From assembly GCA_035578905.1 (NCBI GenBank), contig JAQJVL010000103.1, positions 620,001-684,000 on the forward strand: a stretch of 64,000 nt of DNA, given 5' to 3'. This document shows, piece by piece, positions 33,958 to 45,625 of the stretch. Under the pieces are notes generated by a model. The model saw only the letters and a list, made by a program, of their open reading frames with translations, had not been told where the DNA came from and did no database searches. Position 1 is the first letter of the stretch; every line of letters begins with the position of its first letter. Origin of the DNA: Stictocephala bisonia (lineage: Eukaryota > Arthropoda > Insecta > Hemiptera > Membracidae). Position numbers and translations under genes: made by a program.

Positions 33958-34388
33958 CCCACCCACCAATCCATACACGTACAGTGGTGTTGACCCACCC
34001 ACCCAACCATACACGTACAGTGGTATTGACCCACCCGCTCACCCATACACGTACAGTGGTGTTGACCCACCCGCCCACCCATACTCGTACAGTGGTGTTG
34101 ACCCACCCGCCCACCCATACACGTACAGTGGTGTTGACCCACCCGCCCACCCATACACATACAGTGGTGTTGACCCACCCGCCCACCCATACACATACAG
34201 TGGTGTTGACCCACCCACCCACCCATTCACGTACAGTGGTGTTGACCCACCCACCCACCCATACACATACAGTGGTACTGACCACCCGTCCACCCATAGA
34301 TTTACAGTGGTGTTGACCCACTCACCCACTCATACACGTACAGTGGTTTTGACCCACCCGCCCATCCATACACATACAGTGGTGTTGG
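33958..34388. repeat. 36-bp minisatellite
   Basis: Twelve units of 36 bp built on ACAGTGGTGTTGACCCACCC followed by GCCCACCCATACACGT. Because 36 is a multiple of three, several frames stay open on both strands (for example THPPTHTRTVVL repeated), which imitates a repetitive protein. There is no sign of a real coding region around it. Confidence 0.95.
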
Positions 34389-34514
34389 TACCATGTATTT
34401 GTATGGGACTTGAGTATGTATAAATTAATTAAGTTACCAAGACCCAACAGTATTAATTTTTGTGTACTTTTAAAATAAAATTGGGTTTTAACAACTACTC
34501 TTATTCAATTTCAC
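34389..34514. other. short non-coding gap
   Basis: Nothing recognised. Confidence 0.4.
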
Positions 34515-34690
34515 CCAGGGCTTAGGAGGCTAAGGTGTCAGGACTGGTATGAATTCGCCTAAACTGGAAGATTTATCACCCTCTACTGTTCTGGTTCGCT
34601 CCCTTACTCTGTGTGAATAAGTTCCTGGCACAGATCAATAGTCTATGTGAAATCAAATAAACCATAGGAGATCATCCTCTCCTTAAACAA
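34515..34690 (+). mobile_element. SINE family C, copy 1
   Basis: Shares its 3' part with 35160-35425: TTACTCTGTGTGAATAAGT, CACAGATCAATAGTCTATG, and CCTCTCCTTAAA at the end. A B-box-like CTGGTTCGCTCCC occurs near 34590. The head is poorly defined. Confidence 0.55.
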
Positions 34691-35159
34691 ATAATCTCAT
34701 GTGTATAGTTATTGTCCCTGTTTTTTTACTAGAAACATAAATTTAGGCAATTAAAAACAAAACGTACGCTTTGTTAATTAAAATAAATACGCTGTAAAGA
34801 AAATTATAATTAGATAAATATAATAATTTATTCAAATATCTAGTCTAATTAACATACTAACTGAAAACATAGATAAAGAAAAACAATCATTATTATAATG
34901 CATTTTATAGTCGTCCTTTGTACTACAAAGAATGTTATTTGCACCACTTCTTGGTTGAAAGCTTTGTGAGTACCAGGCGTTAAAATGATCCTTTCAACAG
35001 CACTTACGTGAAGTTTACCTATACATTTCATGAAGCACCATTACGATGGATATTGACCATATCATAGTTAAACCAACCATGTTTTACTGTAATTCCTAAA
35101 TAAATATTAGGTATTATTTATTAGGACCAAATAAATATAAATAACGCTATAAAAATTAG
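34691..35159. other. non-coding stretch
   Basis: Nothing recognised. The 60-codon minus-strand frame at 35031-34849 has no recognisable domain. Confidence 0.5.
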
Positions 35160-35425
35160 ATCAGCAGAACTGGAGGTCGTTTAGTCTCAAGTGTCAGAAC
35201 TTTGATTCTCAGTTTGAGATAGTGCAGATTCGAATCCTGGCCTTGACTGAAACATATTATCAGTAACAAAAACATTGTACTATGCCTTGACAACCTGTAA
35301 ATAACCTTGATGACCTTATAATATAAACCTGGTCCTCCTTACTCAGTCTGAATAAGTAACTCGCACATATCTATGTCTATGGGGAATGAGCAGAGTAAGT
35401 AAAAAAAGGAAATCGGCCTTTCCTT
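35160..35425 (+). mobile_element. tRNA-type SINE family C, copy 2
   Basis: A tRNA-like start GGTCGTTTAGTCTCAAGTG (weak A box) and a clear B box CAGATTCGAATCCTGG (about 35226-35241). Then comes a body with CTTACTCAGTCTGAATAAGT and a tail with TCTATGTCTATGGGGAATGA, matching the last 70 bp of the 5S-type SINE at 22100-22170. Confidence 0.65.
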
Positions 35426-35490
35426 AAATTAAAAAATTTAAACTTTTTTACTTTATAAATAAAATAAATGATACCAGGTAACTGGCAAAA

Positions 35491-36210
35491 ACTTTCTCCC
35501 TTTCCCTTTGTTATGTCAGATTTTTTACAAAAACAAATGTTCAATTAATTACATTTCTAAGGCGTGTACAGATGAAACACTTATTTCGTTTAAATAAAAG
35601 TATGGAAAAAATAATCTTCAAATACATCTGTTCAATTAATCACATAGCCAGATTTTATGTACACAACCTTCAACGACGTGAGTTCTGGCTTCCGGCCTTC
35701 GGCCTCCATCCCCAACTTAGTGGGGTGGTAAGTAATAAATAAAACTAAATGTTTAAAAATGTTTTTAATTGTAATTTGCATCTTTACTGAAAATTTAATC
35801 ATAATCGTTAGAATAAAGCTGAAAATTTTACATTTTTAATGATTTGACCCATGAAAAAAATATTAAAGTTAGGGACAAGTGGTTTTTACTAAAATATTTT
35901 TAATTATAATTTGCATCTGTCCTGAAAATTTAATGAAAATTGTTAGCTCCGTTTTCGAGAAAATTCCATTTTTTATTTTTTTGCCATAAAAATTTAAAAT
36001 TAAATTTCAAAAAAGGGAAAAATAGTCTGCAGATATTGGCTAAATACACCACCGAATTTCATAAAAATTGATCCATCCATTTGGTCTCCAGCGAAGTGCA
36101 CTTACACACTCACACACATATGGCCAGACACCAAAATTAAAAAACGCTTTTGTTTTCAGGGAGGCCTAAACTTGTTAAAACCATTTCTTTGACGATTACA
36201 ATACTTTCTG
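35491..36210 (+). mobile_element. non-autonomous element family D, copy 3 (rearranged)
   Basis: The left end is ACTTTCTCCC, and from about 35750 the body matches copies 1 and 2 (CCATTTGGTCTCCAGCGAAG, CACACACATATGGCCAGACA, ACGATTACAATACTTTCT). An internal segment (TTTTTAATTGTAATTTGCATC) is present twice in tandem, and an unrelated stretch at 35510-35745 separates the left end from the body. Confidence 0.6.
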
Positions 36211-36981
36211 TAATCATTAGAAAATAAAAGGGGTTCCCTTTTTTGTCTGTTTCAAAAATGAATAGTGTAAAAGAATGAAAAGAAGAATAGAGGTTTAGAA
36301 GAGAACCGTTTCCGATGTAACACTGAGTGAAACAAGGCGTATTCAATTTCACGGTGGCTCGGGATATTCCAGATGAAGACGAATGGCGAGACCCGCATTT
36401 GAATACTTACTATCTTCTGGCTGGAGAAAACAGGATATATCTCATGATTTATTGTTTCCTTCTTACAGTTTAATTTTTAGATACATTTATATATATATAT
36501 ATATATATATTTTATATATAAAGCCTGCTTTAACAAACAAATTTATATATGAGATAAAATGTTTGCAAATGTATACATTATTAAAATACTATTAAAATAT
36601 AAATAAAATAAAAATTTAAGTTATCTATTCGAAATTTTATCCTCATTTGAAATCCATAACTATAATGATAGTACTGCCTTCATGCATACATGGCTTATCT
36701 CTTTTTTATATATTAAGTCACTTATTTCTTGGAATGCTCGTATGCCTAAATTATGTAGCCTAAATCTTAGTTTTCCATGTTACTTTGATAAATAACTTTG
36801 TAAATTGTCATTGGGAAGTAACAAAGAATAAATTCATTGACACTAAGTTGTATTTGCTACAAGTGCTCGGTATTTACAGTTGTTTATAAATCCCAGTTTC
36901 ACATGCTAAAGATTGTTCCATCCCTATCAAAGTCAAAACATCAAATTTAAATAGTACAATGAAAAATCAAAACAAATTTTG
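36211..36981. other. non-coding stretch
   Basis: No gene. A TA run lies at about 36487-36509. Confidence 0.5.
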
Positions 36982-37140
36982 AAAGGCTTCAGCTGATAAT
37001 CACTGGCTGTTCATTTGTCTTTGGGCTATTAAATAATAACACTTTCTAAGGAATAGTCGGCCTTAGCTTGTAACAATGACTACGTTTGTTTAACAGCACT
37101 CATCACATTCATTCGAAATCCTTATTCACCCATATATCTA
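36982..37140 (+). mobile_element. SINE family A, 3' fragment
   Basis: Begins in the family A body (GGCTTCAGCTGATAATCACTGG) and runs through GGCTATTAA, CTTTCTAAGGAATAGTCGGC and AACAATGACTAC to CACCCATATATCT. The tRNA-like head is absent. Confidence 0.75.
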
Positions 37141-37199
37141 ATTTCTAAATTATCTTAAATCATAAGTGTGTATCCATCTATCTAAAAAACAGCTGCTAA

Positions 37200-38140
37200 A
37201 ATAAAACCAGGGCTAATGTACTGCATCATATTGCTGGAACAACTTGGGGAGCCAACGCACACGTCCTCTGTACTACTGCTTTGTCACTAGTTTATTCAGC
37301 TACTGAATACAGTGCTCCCGTATGGCTACAGTGTGACTCTCATGGAACTTCACTACATTGGCTCCAGGTGCTGTGCAATATAGCTCCTCCAGAAATAAGA
37401 CATTAGGAGGCATTATTTAATGAATTTAATAAGATCATAGATGCCCCGTACCTCCACATTACCCAGGATCTCTCACGTCAGAACGGTCGCTTAAAATCTC
37501 GAAACCCACCTCTTCGAACTGCTTTCCAGTTGAGCAGATCAAATTTCTCGCCCAATTCCAGCTGGACCATAGCGTGGAACAGTTTGGATGGACGGAATAG
37601 TTCCTTATTAACGATCCGTCAATATCTGTAGGTGGGATGCACCTCTCTCGTAGGGAGTGAACATTGTTGAATCGGTTCTGAACTGGAGTGGGCAGATGTA
37701 ACAACTGGAATTACAAATGGGGATTGACAGTAGAACAGTCATATTGTAAAAAATGACGTAAGCACACACTGAGATATTATCTAAATACATAACTTATTAG
37801 GCTAGTGCAATTTTTTCAAAAATTTTAATTGCATTTGAGTGCATTATTGTATACTATTTGCATTTGTATATTATTTTATTTAGCGAACTCTACTTACACT
37901 GGACAGTTCGTCTTTTCGGCAATGACGCATTCTGCTGCGGTATACGCACTATCATCCTCCCCCTTTTTTCACTATTCGATCTATTAGCTGTATACTACAC
38001 CACCCTAATGGTCTCTAGACTCACCGATCTTACGGGGAGTATATCTAAACAATGGATCACATAGTTTCAGAGTGCCCCTTGTGCTGTTTAACAAAGGGAT
38101 TAGCTAGTATGGAGACCAGCTAGTATAGTTTATGACCAGT
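37200..38140 (+). pseudogene. non-LTR retrotransposon ORF2 C-terminal remnant
   Basis: Conceptual plus-strand frames, broken by shifts and stops, read WGANAHVLCTTALSLVYSATE and SAPVWLQC, then after a frame change LRTAFQLSR with SNFSPNSSW, and at 38051-38119 MDHIVSECPLCCLTKGLAS. These are the segments after the reverse-transcriptase core in a widespread Jockey-type LINE: the ANxLRTxALxLVYSxAEY block, the LKSRxPPxRTA block and the final MDHIVxECP block. Between them (about 37700-37900) the sequence is AT-rich and may be an insertion. The minus-strand frames at 37459-37790 are shadows. Dead copy, 5'-truncated, with no clear tail. Confidence 0.7.
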
Positions 38141-39329
38141 CTCCATTTTACATTTCATTTGTCTTATTTAAAAATTAAAATATGTAAGCAATATCATGTT
38201 TTATTTGTTATTTTGATACTTATTTGATGTTTTTTGTATTTCCCAAAAGTTTACTTTTTCAACATTAATGTACCTTTTTCTCAAAAACCAAAAAAAATAT
38301 TTTAATGATTAATTTTTTTAATTGTTCAGAGTATTCTATAGCTGGAATTAAATTTGTATTTACATAAAATTCAATGGAATTTTTACAATTAACATTAAAT
38401 ACTAATTTTTTTAAGTACTTTTTTAGTCATAGTTGATCCTAAAAATTATATTTTGTCAAAAGTACAATTTTTAGTTCAAGTTTAGTCTAAGGATGTGTAT
38501 TAAATATTATAAAAAATCCAGAGGTTATCTTCAGCCACTTCTAAGAAAAACATACGTTAACACTAAAGAAGACGAGGCACAGTGACCCCCTTCAGACTGT
38601 TATTAATATATATCCCAATTAGATATTAACCCATGGGGTTTATGAGTATACCCTATCAAATTCTACTTTTAATTGGATCGAACTAAGAGCACTACGACTT
38701 TTAATTTACTTCGGTCAAGAACCCCTTCAGCCAATTAAATTGATAATATTACAAATATAATGCTAAAAAATATGTCCAATTAAAAGTTAACATATTTTCC
38801 CATATGTTGAGCGCTTTATTCTGTCAATTTTACACTTAAATTGAACGTGCAATTATATTAAGTAGGTCTTCATTTTTTTACCTCTTTTTTTCTAAAACTA
38901 TATTGAATACAACTGTTTACTTAGGCGCACAAACACCCGAACAGTATAGGAATTGTTATAAAACAAAACTTTGATTTCGTAATTTTAAAATTAATATGTT
39001 GAAATGTTGTACAATATAAGAATTTAAAGTTTTGTATTGACATCCTAAAATATATACTGTATATAATCAATCCAAAAGTCTCTGCTGTTTCTATTTAAAC
39101 TGTACTGAACCTGTAACTTAATTATTAAAACCTGTACTAAGCCCTGCCACTGTTTATACCTGAAAACCACATAACGCCAATGTAATTATTGCTCTCTCTT
39201 TTCTTGTTCACAATGTAACCCATATTGAAGTGAATAGTTCCAGGTGGGCCATAAGTCACTTGACAGTGGTAGTAGTGATTGAAAAATTAGTTTTTTCACA
39301 CGGCAGTGTTGCTACTGTAATTGGGCCGG
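38141..39329. other. non-coding stretch
   Basis: AT-rich, no gene. The words ACTTTTAATTGGAT (38668) and GTCCAATTAAAAGT (about 38774) form a small inverted pair. Confidence 0.5.
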
Positions 39330-39740
39330 GTAGAAGTGTGTAAGTGTTTGGGAGATTGTAAGCGATAGGTTCCATGCTCGGTTCTCTTAATACCGACACG
39401 GCGTCCGCTCAATGGTTGTCATCAATATAGATACTACTAGAGAAGTCTGGAGTGTCCGTGTTGAATGGTAGTCAAGGTTCGGGTGTTGTGTAGAGAAGAG
39501 AACTAAGTGTCAAACTTGTTAGTTAGCTGAAAATCAGACCAACACTACGTGGTTCGGATTCCATGTAAAGCTGTAGGTCCCATAGTTGCCCTGGCTATTT
39601 GGCTATTAATAAATAGTCCTTCCTGAGCTAAGTCGAACTCAGATAGTAACAATGACTACACTCGTTCATCTACACTCAACACTCATTCATGCCTCATATT
39701 CGCCCATATCTCTACGATCGGCGTCTTAGAGATGAATAAA
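39330..39740 (+). mobile_element. SINE family B, copy 4
   Basis: Body from GTGTTTGGGAGATTGTAAGC through GGTTCCATGCTCGGTTCTC (first B-box-like block), ATACTACTAGAGAAGTCTGG, GTGGTTCGGATTCCATG (second) and the tail with ACGATCGGCGTCTTAGAG and GAATAAATGAAT. The A-box head is only weakly preserved (GTAATTGGGCCGGGTAGAAG). Confidence 0.85.
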
Positions 39741-39756
39741 TGAATAGAAAGCCACC

Positions 39757-40560
39757 TGTGTGATATATTTAGCGCATGTAGGGGTTCCAGTAGCAGAGGG
39801 GAAGTGTTCCACCACTCCGTCTCTAGTTAGCGTGAGGGGCAGTGTTGGGAGTGGGGACAACGGACGCAGTCAGCTGTTGAAGTAAACTGAAGTTAAGTGA
39901 AGAAAGCTGCTAGAATTAATTATTATAAAAGTCGATATAATACAGCCTTAATTTTGTATATTGTCATTTTTGTAGCAAAATTACATTTTAAATTATAAAA
40001 ATATTAAAATTGAATATTATGTTCTTGCTCGATCTATCACGACTTATTTAGTTAGCAAGGCACACCTTTTAAAATTGCATACTAAGTAATATGTAAATAA
40101 AACAGTAATGATAGTAGTGATAAATATTATTTCAGTGTGAAGGTATGTCTCTGAACACTTCAATCACATTATTGGTATTTCAAATAAAATATATATTTGA
40201 AAAAACAATAATATCGTAAATAAAATTATAATTTAACCTCAATATAACTCGGTAATGACAACAAACCACCCTACATCAACTGATTCCACACTCCTATCAC
40301 AGCGCCTTTTCCCCCTATGCCATGTTCCAGCTGTACTAGATTCCAGTTCCTACCATGTGTCTTGCCCACCAATTGTCACCTAGCAGGATGACATAGTAGG
40401 CGGAGCTTCCTCCAGCGTATCCATGACAACAAATGTTAAAGTGGTGCAGTGGCATGTCGGTTCAGTGGTGGGAGAAGACTTATTTTCTGTCTCACTTCAA
40501 TAACTAGCTTTGTCTCTCTCACACAGGTTCTCTGATAAGGTCGCAATCAAAGCGGCCGAA
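39757..40560 (+). repeat. dispersed repeat R, copy 2
   Basis: Longer relative of 6597-7075, with GTAGGGGTTCCAG at the start, GGCGGAGCTTCC and TCCATGACAAC in the middle, and GGTCGCAATCAAAGCGGCC at the end. No coding frame. It lies directly after SINE B copy 4. Confidence 0.5.
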
Positions 40561-41959
40561 CTGTAACCATATTATTGACATATATTACAATAATAAACTT
40601 CAGCTGATAGTAATAATAGATATTTAACACTACTTCAAGACAACTGTTTGAGTAGGCTAATGTTTTTATAAAAGAGCCCCCTCTTCACTCCTCACCTATG
40701 TCCAGCTGTCACTGGCCGTATGCCCAGACTAATTATTCTATCAGTAACTCATTATTATTTGACTGTAGTTGTAATTTGTCAGCTGTTTATTACAACAAAA
40801 CTGGTTTGAGGTTATGTTGAGGTTAGTAAATTATAAAACTAAATAAACTAATTATTCTAAGTAAAACGTTATAAAAATTAATAAGTACTGTCACTTGTTT
40901 TAACTGACTTATGGCTCACTCTGTACTATGCAGAAATTTTAATTACTAATTACTTTCTATTTTGTAACAAATGTTTTTTTAATCTTTCAAATTAAATCAG
41001 AATAAATCTGTAATGTAAGCACTTGCCTTTTTAGGCCAATTTAACTACTACTTAAGTATAATTCACTGTGTTATACATTTTCAAATACTTCCAGTAAATT
41101 AAACTTTTTTACTACTTGAAATGTTATCTCAACATTGTATGTATTTAAGAGATTCTAGTTTTTCAATTCATTCAATTTGTAGGGATTACCATAAATATAA
41201 TCAGTGATCTTAAATGGCTTGATTGATTGGATTTAGCTTTGTGACAGGAGAGAAATTGATACATTTATTTTTATTAATATCTTATGACTTTTGGAGTGTT
41301 TCCAAGTATATAATAAAGCTTTTATTTATTTTTTAACTAATAAATGTTAGTTGAAAAACAAACATATGTGATCTATATTTCAATTCATGCAAATTAAGTC
41401 TAGCTTATTCTATTAGCAAGCTATTTTTCTTCACTGAGTTTAGCAAGTCTTTACTTCTGTTTGTTTCGTCTAAAGTTCTACTGAAATCAACAACCAAAAT
41501 ATTGACCTTATTTGTACTTTAATTGTAATAAATTTTTATGAGTTACAGTTTCTCCCAAAATGTGAACAAAGCATGTATTTATCATATTGTTTTACTTCAT
41601 GACACTGTTTTATATATATATATGCTATAAAGTTGTGTGAGAGTAAAGTTATTTTATCTGTCTATTTTAATGTCATATTCCAACATAAAACATAAGCCAT
41701 ATTTTCAATTTGTTGTAAATTCTATAAAGCAATTTCCTTTATGAATCTGTCAGTTTCTAATTAATGTTAAAAACACACTTTACCTCAAATAATGTTACTA
41801 TGTGTAATTTACTAAATTACTTTGACATTGAGTATTCAACAACATAAAAAACCATTATCATTGAAAAACGTATTTCCGTATACAGGAAAAAAATAAATCC
41901 ACTGGGAAATATATTTAACTGAATATTTCATTATTTACTGCCCAACAATATGATTTCAG
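40561..41959. other. AT-rich non-coding stretch
   Basis: No gene recognised in 1.4 kb. Confidence 0.55.
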
Positions 41960-42105
41960 AATAAACAATAATGTTTTGTACCAAATGCTTTGTTGTTAGT
42001 ACTCCGAAGCAGTAAATAAAATATATTTGCATGCATAGTTAAAGGGGTGGTAAATTAATTACAAACATTATCTTTGGCTGCCAATAGCGACAAATTATAA
42101 ATATG
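41960..42105 (+). repeat. dispersed repeat S, copy 1
   Basis: Matches 58115-58245: ACCAAATGCT, GCAGTAAATAAAATATAT/GCAATAAATCAAATATAT, GGGGTGGTAAAT, and TTATCT(T/C)TGGCTGCCAA. No coding content. Confidence 0.65.
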
Positions 42106-42469
42106 TTAATTGATTATGTGTATCGGAAATATTTAATTTAGTATTAGTTTTTGTAAAATAAGTTGAATTAAATAGTGACAAAAGTGGTGATAATGAATTA
42201 ACGTATATTTTACACATTTTAATTTCTTAAATTCAGTTTGATTGTTAATTTTTATCAAGTTTCTTCATTTATTAAGTATCCGCATTTGATTTTGTTTTGC
42301 AACTAAGGTACTTAGGTAAATAAATATACTTGATTACCAATTCTTCCTTCACAAATACCTACTACCACCTCCCTCTGTTCTTACACTACTCTATTTACCC
42401 TCCCTCCCATCCTTCACACAAAACTGTCAACTCACCAACCTTCATTTCACAACATCGCTTGGTGTTTTT
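42106..42469. other. non-coding stretch
   Basis: Nothing recognised. The 85-codon plus-strand frame beginning at 42330 runs into degenerate minisatellite and is not called a gene. Confidence 0.5.
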
Positions 42470-42622
42470 ACTCACTCATATTACTGATAAAAATACCCGT
42501 ATCCATACATGTACAGTAGTGACGATGCTCCTACTCAACTATGCACATACTGAGGTGATTACTCTCCCACCCCACATAAAGTGGTGATGACCCTCCCACC
42601 CACCCATTCTTGTACAGTGGTG
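42470..42622. repeat. degenerate 36-bp minisatellite relatives
   Basis: Contains ATCCATACATGTACAGTAGTG and CCCACCCACCCATTCTTGTA(CAGTGGTGAC), diverged units of the array at 33958. Confidence 0.6.
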
Positions 42623-43506
42623 ACTTACATTCTTACATATGAGACGCCGACACAGCGTTGTTGGTATTTTAAGGCAAATATGAATGGTTATATGAGTGTA
42701 GGATGAGTGTGGATGAGTGTAGTCTGGTTACTATCTGAGTTCAACTGTTCCTCAGAAAGGGCAATTTATTAATAGCCCAACAGCCAGGGCAACTAAGGGA
42801 CCTACAGCTTTACGTGGAATCCTAACCGCGTAGTGCTGGTCTGATTTTCAGCTAATTGACAAGCCTGATATTCAGTTATCTCTCTCACACAACATCCGCA
42901 CAATGATTACCACCCAACATGGACATCCCAGACTTCTCTAGTAGTGTCCATGCCGATAGCAACCATTAAGCAGACGCCATGTCGGTATTAAGAGGACTGA
43001 GCATTCAACCTATCGCCTACAATCTCCCAAACACTTTGTCCCCATGTAGCTGGGTTACAGCACTGCCCTACCAGTGCCGACTTGTACTCATATAGGTGAT
43101 GAACCTCCTACCCACCTATACAAGTATGGTGATGATTTTTCCATAATTATTTAAAGCTAGCCACTTTCTCTTCCACGTATTATAATAAAGTTCCCACCAC
43201 TATCCCCATGTATGTTAATCTTAATGGACCCCTTCCCGATCCCACTTATGATATTTAGTGGTTCTCTTTCCATTGTGAACACAGTTTTCTTCTTGGCCTA
43301 CCTATTGTGAATGGTTTGGTGTAATAGTGGGCTTTTTAGTCCTAATCTCACCAATTGTTATATAATTTGAACAATAAAGTCATTTTTAATTTCATTTTGT
43401 GCTAATGCAGGAATACTGGAGCTATTTTTTATAGATAGGATTATATTCAGGATGAAGTTGTCTCTGGGCTTTCTCCATCCACGATCTGTTCAAGGAAATG
43501 AAATTA
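42623..43506. repeat. tandem duplication, unit 1 (884 bp)
   Basis: From ACTTACATTCTTACATATGA to the same phrase at 43507. It contains a full SINE B copy plus about 420 bp of flanking sequence (CTTGTACTCATATAGGTGATG ... GATCTGTTCAAGGAAATGAAA). Identity to unit 2 is about 92 percent over the portion compared by eye. Confidence 0.9.
42638..43083 (-). mobile_element. SINE family B, copy 5 (full length)
   Basis: On the minus strand the head is AGTCGGCACTGGTAGGGCAG with the A-box region, then GTGCTGTAACCCAGC, GTAGGCGATAGG, CACTACTAGAGAAGTCTGGG, ACGCGGTTAGGATTCCACGT and the shared tail. It is one of the two most complete copies, which define the family. Confidence 0.9.
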
Positions 43507-44375
43507 ACTTACATTCTTACATATGAGACGCCGACACAATGTTGTGCGTATTTTAAGGTGAATATGAATGATGATATGAGTGTGGATGAGTGTAGTCTGG
43601 TTACTAACTGAGTTCAACTGTTCCTCAGAAAGGGCAATTTATTAATAGCCCAACAGTCAAGGCAACTAAGGGACCTACTGATTTACGTGGAATCCGAACC
43701 ACGTAGTGCTGGTCTGATTTTCAGCTAATTGACAAGCCTGATACTCAGTTATCTCCCCGACACAACATCCGCACAATGATTACCACCCAACATGGACACC
43801 CCAAACTTCTCTAGTAGTGTCCACGCCGATAGCAACCATTAAGCGGACGCCATGTCGATATTAAGAGAACCGAGCCTATCGCCTACAATCTCCCAAACAC
43901 TTTGTCCACATGTAGCTGGGTTACAGCACTGCGCCACCAGTGCCGACTTGTACTTATATAGGTGATGAACCTCCTACCCACCTATACAAGTACGATGATG
44001 ATTTTTCCATAATTATTTATAGCTAGCCACTTTCTCTTACACATATTATAATATAGTTCCCATCACTATCCCCATGTATGTTTATCTTTATGGACTCCTT
44101 CCCCATCCCACTTATGATGTTTAGTGGTTATCTTTCCATTCTGTACACAGTTCTCTTCTTTGCCTACCTATTGTGAATTGTTTGGTGTAAGAGTGGACTT
44201 TTTAGTCCTAACCTCCCCAATTGTTAGAACATAATTTTAACAATAAAGTCCTTTTTAATTTCATTGTGTCCTAATGCAGGAATACTGGAGCTACTTTTTA
44301 TAGATATGATTAAATTCAGGATGAAGTTGTCTCAGGGCTTTCTCCATCCACGATCTGTTCAAGGAAATGAAATTA
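43507..44375. repeat. tandem duplication, unit 2 (about 869 bp)
   Basis: Same order as unit 1, including a SINE B at the same relative position and the same flank. A single ancestral insertion was therefore duplicated together with its flank. A hairpin GGACTTTTTAGTCC near 44190 (GGGCTTTTTAGTCC in unit 1) echoes the tail of the 5S-type SINE. Confidence 0.9.
43522..43952 (-). mobile_element. SINE family B, copy 6 (full length)
   Basis: The head CGGCACTGGTGGCGCAGTGC gives a good A box (TGGCGCAGTGC). The second B-box-like block is CGTGGTTCGGATTCCACGT. It is the duplicate of copy 5. Confidence 0.9.
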
Positions 44376-44685
44376 ACTGCATGACATGAAATATTGTGGC
44401 GTTTAATCTTGTTCATTATATAAAGTACAAGTTTGAATAGTATTTTGAGACTAAGTTGGTAATAATTAGATAAGGTATATCATTAAAATAGAAAATGAAC
44501 TTTTACAAACTATTCGAATTTCATACAGAAAATGTACTGAACTATATTATTATAAATTCAATGACTAAAAATTTGAGTTGTTAATTATTTTATTATTTTC
44601 ATTGCCTCCTTTTGTACTCTCAAAATATTTTCAATAATTCAAATATCAATTTTTTTACTTAAAAATGTCAACTTTATAACATAAC
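44376..44685. other. short non-coding stretch
   Basis: Nothing recognised. Confidence 0.5.
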
Positions 44686-45073
44686 TACCTGCTTGCTTCG
44701 CCAGTCTTAACATTGAGTTTAATTATAATAATGGAAATGTAATATTTAGAACAGCTGATGTTATCTATAATTTACTAACCTATACTCAATTATTTTTAGT
44801 TTTAAATGTTTAGACTACCACAGTTTTATTCAATTTGTTTTTATTTAACAGATGTTAATCGAATAAATCAATCAATTAATATAGCTCCATAAGAATACCA
44901 TGGGAATTTTTTAGGCCAGTGGTAGGGAGTCATGAGGTTGTAGAGGAAAATCCTTTCTTAGTGAGCCTGTAGGAACCAAGATAAACCTATGTACAAAAAT
45001 TCAAGTCGATTGGACGTACAGTTTTGGAGAAATAGTGATGAGTGGTAAATGTCTTTTATATTGTATATATAGA
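44686..45073 (-). mobile_element. Helitron-like short element 1 (minus)
   Basis: The 3' side lies at the left. On the minus strand it reads CTCAATGTTAAGACTGGCGAAG, related to the 3' end at 25890-25941 (CTCAATATTATGACCGGCGAAG), and ends in AGGTAGT, not CTAGT. The 5' side at the right has TCTATATATACAATATAAAAG and CATTTACCACTCATCACTAT. No coding frame. Confidence 0.5.
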
Positions 45074-45625
45074 CTAGGGGACACCCCTGCATGCTTCGCA
45101 TGCCAACCCCGATGCTCGCTGCAATTGATACACCTCGGCCTTTGGCCTCGGCATGTAACTATTCAATACAAAAAATAGGAGATTAACTATATAACATAAA
45201 ATCACAATATTAAATTTAGTTACAGTATCTCACTCACACTAATTGCTTTGCCACCTATTTAGCCTATTTCAAGAGTGTTCATTTCATTTATTTTTGTTTA
45301 ACAGCTGAAGATTAAACTCATAGTAAAATATTAAATAGTATAATGTCAAACATTCAAAATAGACATGTTTATTTATTTACAAAACAGCTGTTATTAATTT
45401 ACTAAAATCAACCCAATGTTATCCTTATGGACCAATCTTTTAAGGGTGCTTTATACCCCTTAGGAGTACTTTATCAAGATGAAAATACTTTAGTTGTCCT
45501 ATTTAAGTTCTAAAGAAACAGTGTACAAAATTTCAGCTCTCTACCTACATGGGAAGTTGGAGAATTAGTGATGAGTGAGTCAATCAGTGAGGGCTTTGCC
45601 TTTTATATATATATATAGATATAGA
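45074..45625 (-). mobile_element. Helitron-like short element 2 (minus)
   Basis: The 3' end on the minus strand is GGCATGCGAAGCATGC (hairpin with GAA loop) followed by AGGGGTGTCCCCTAGT. The 5' end at the right is ATCTATATATATATATAAAA followed by GGCAAAGCCCTCACTGATTG. Both ends match the style of the elements at 12972 and 25941. It directly abuts element 1 in the same orientation. Confidence 0.6.

Noticed and set aside
33923..34329. Long open frames on both strands (up to 132 codons) with 12-residue repeats
   Set aside because: They are produced by the 36-bp minisatellite, whose unit is a multiple of three. Several frames are open at once and no flanking coding signal exists.
37459..37790. 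Minus-strand frames of 81 and 60 codons
   Set aside because: They are antisense to a plus-strand LINE remnant with clear family motifs.
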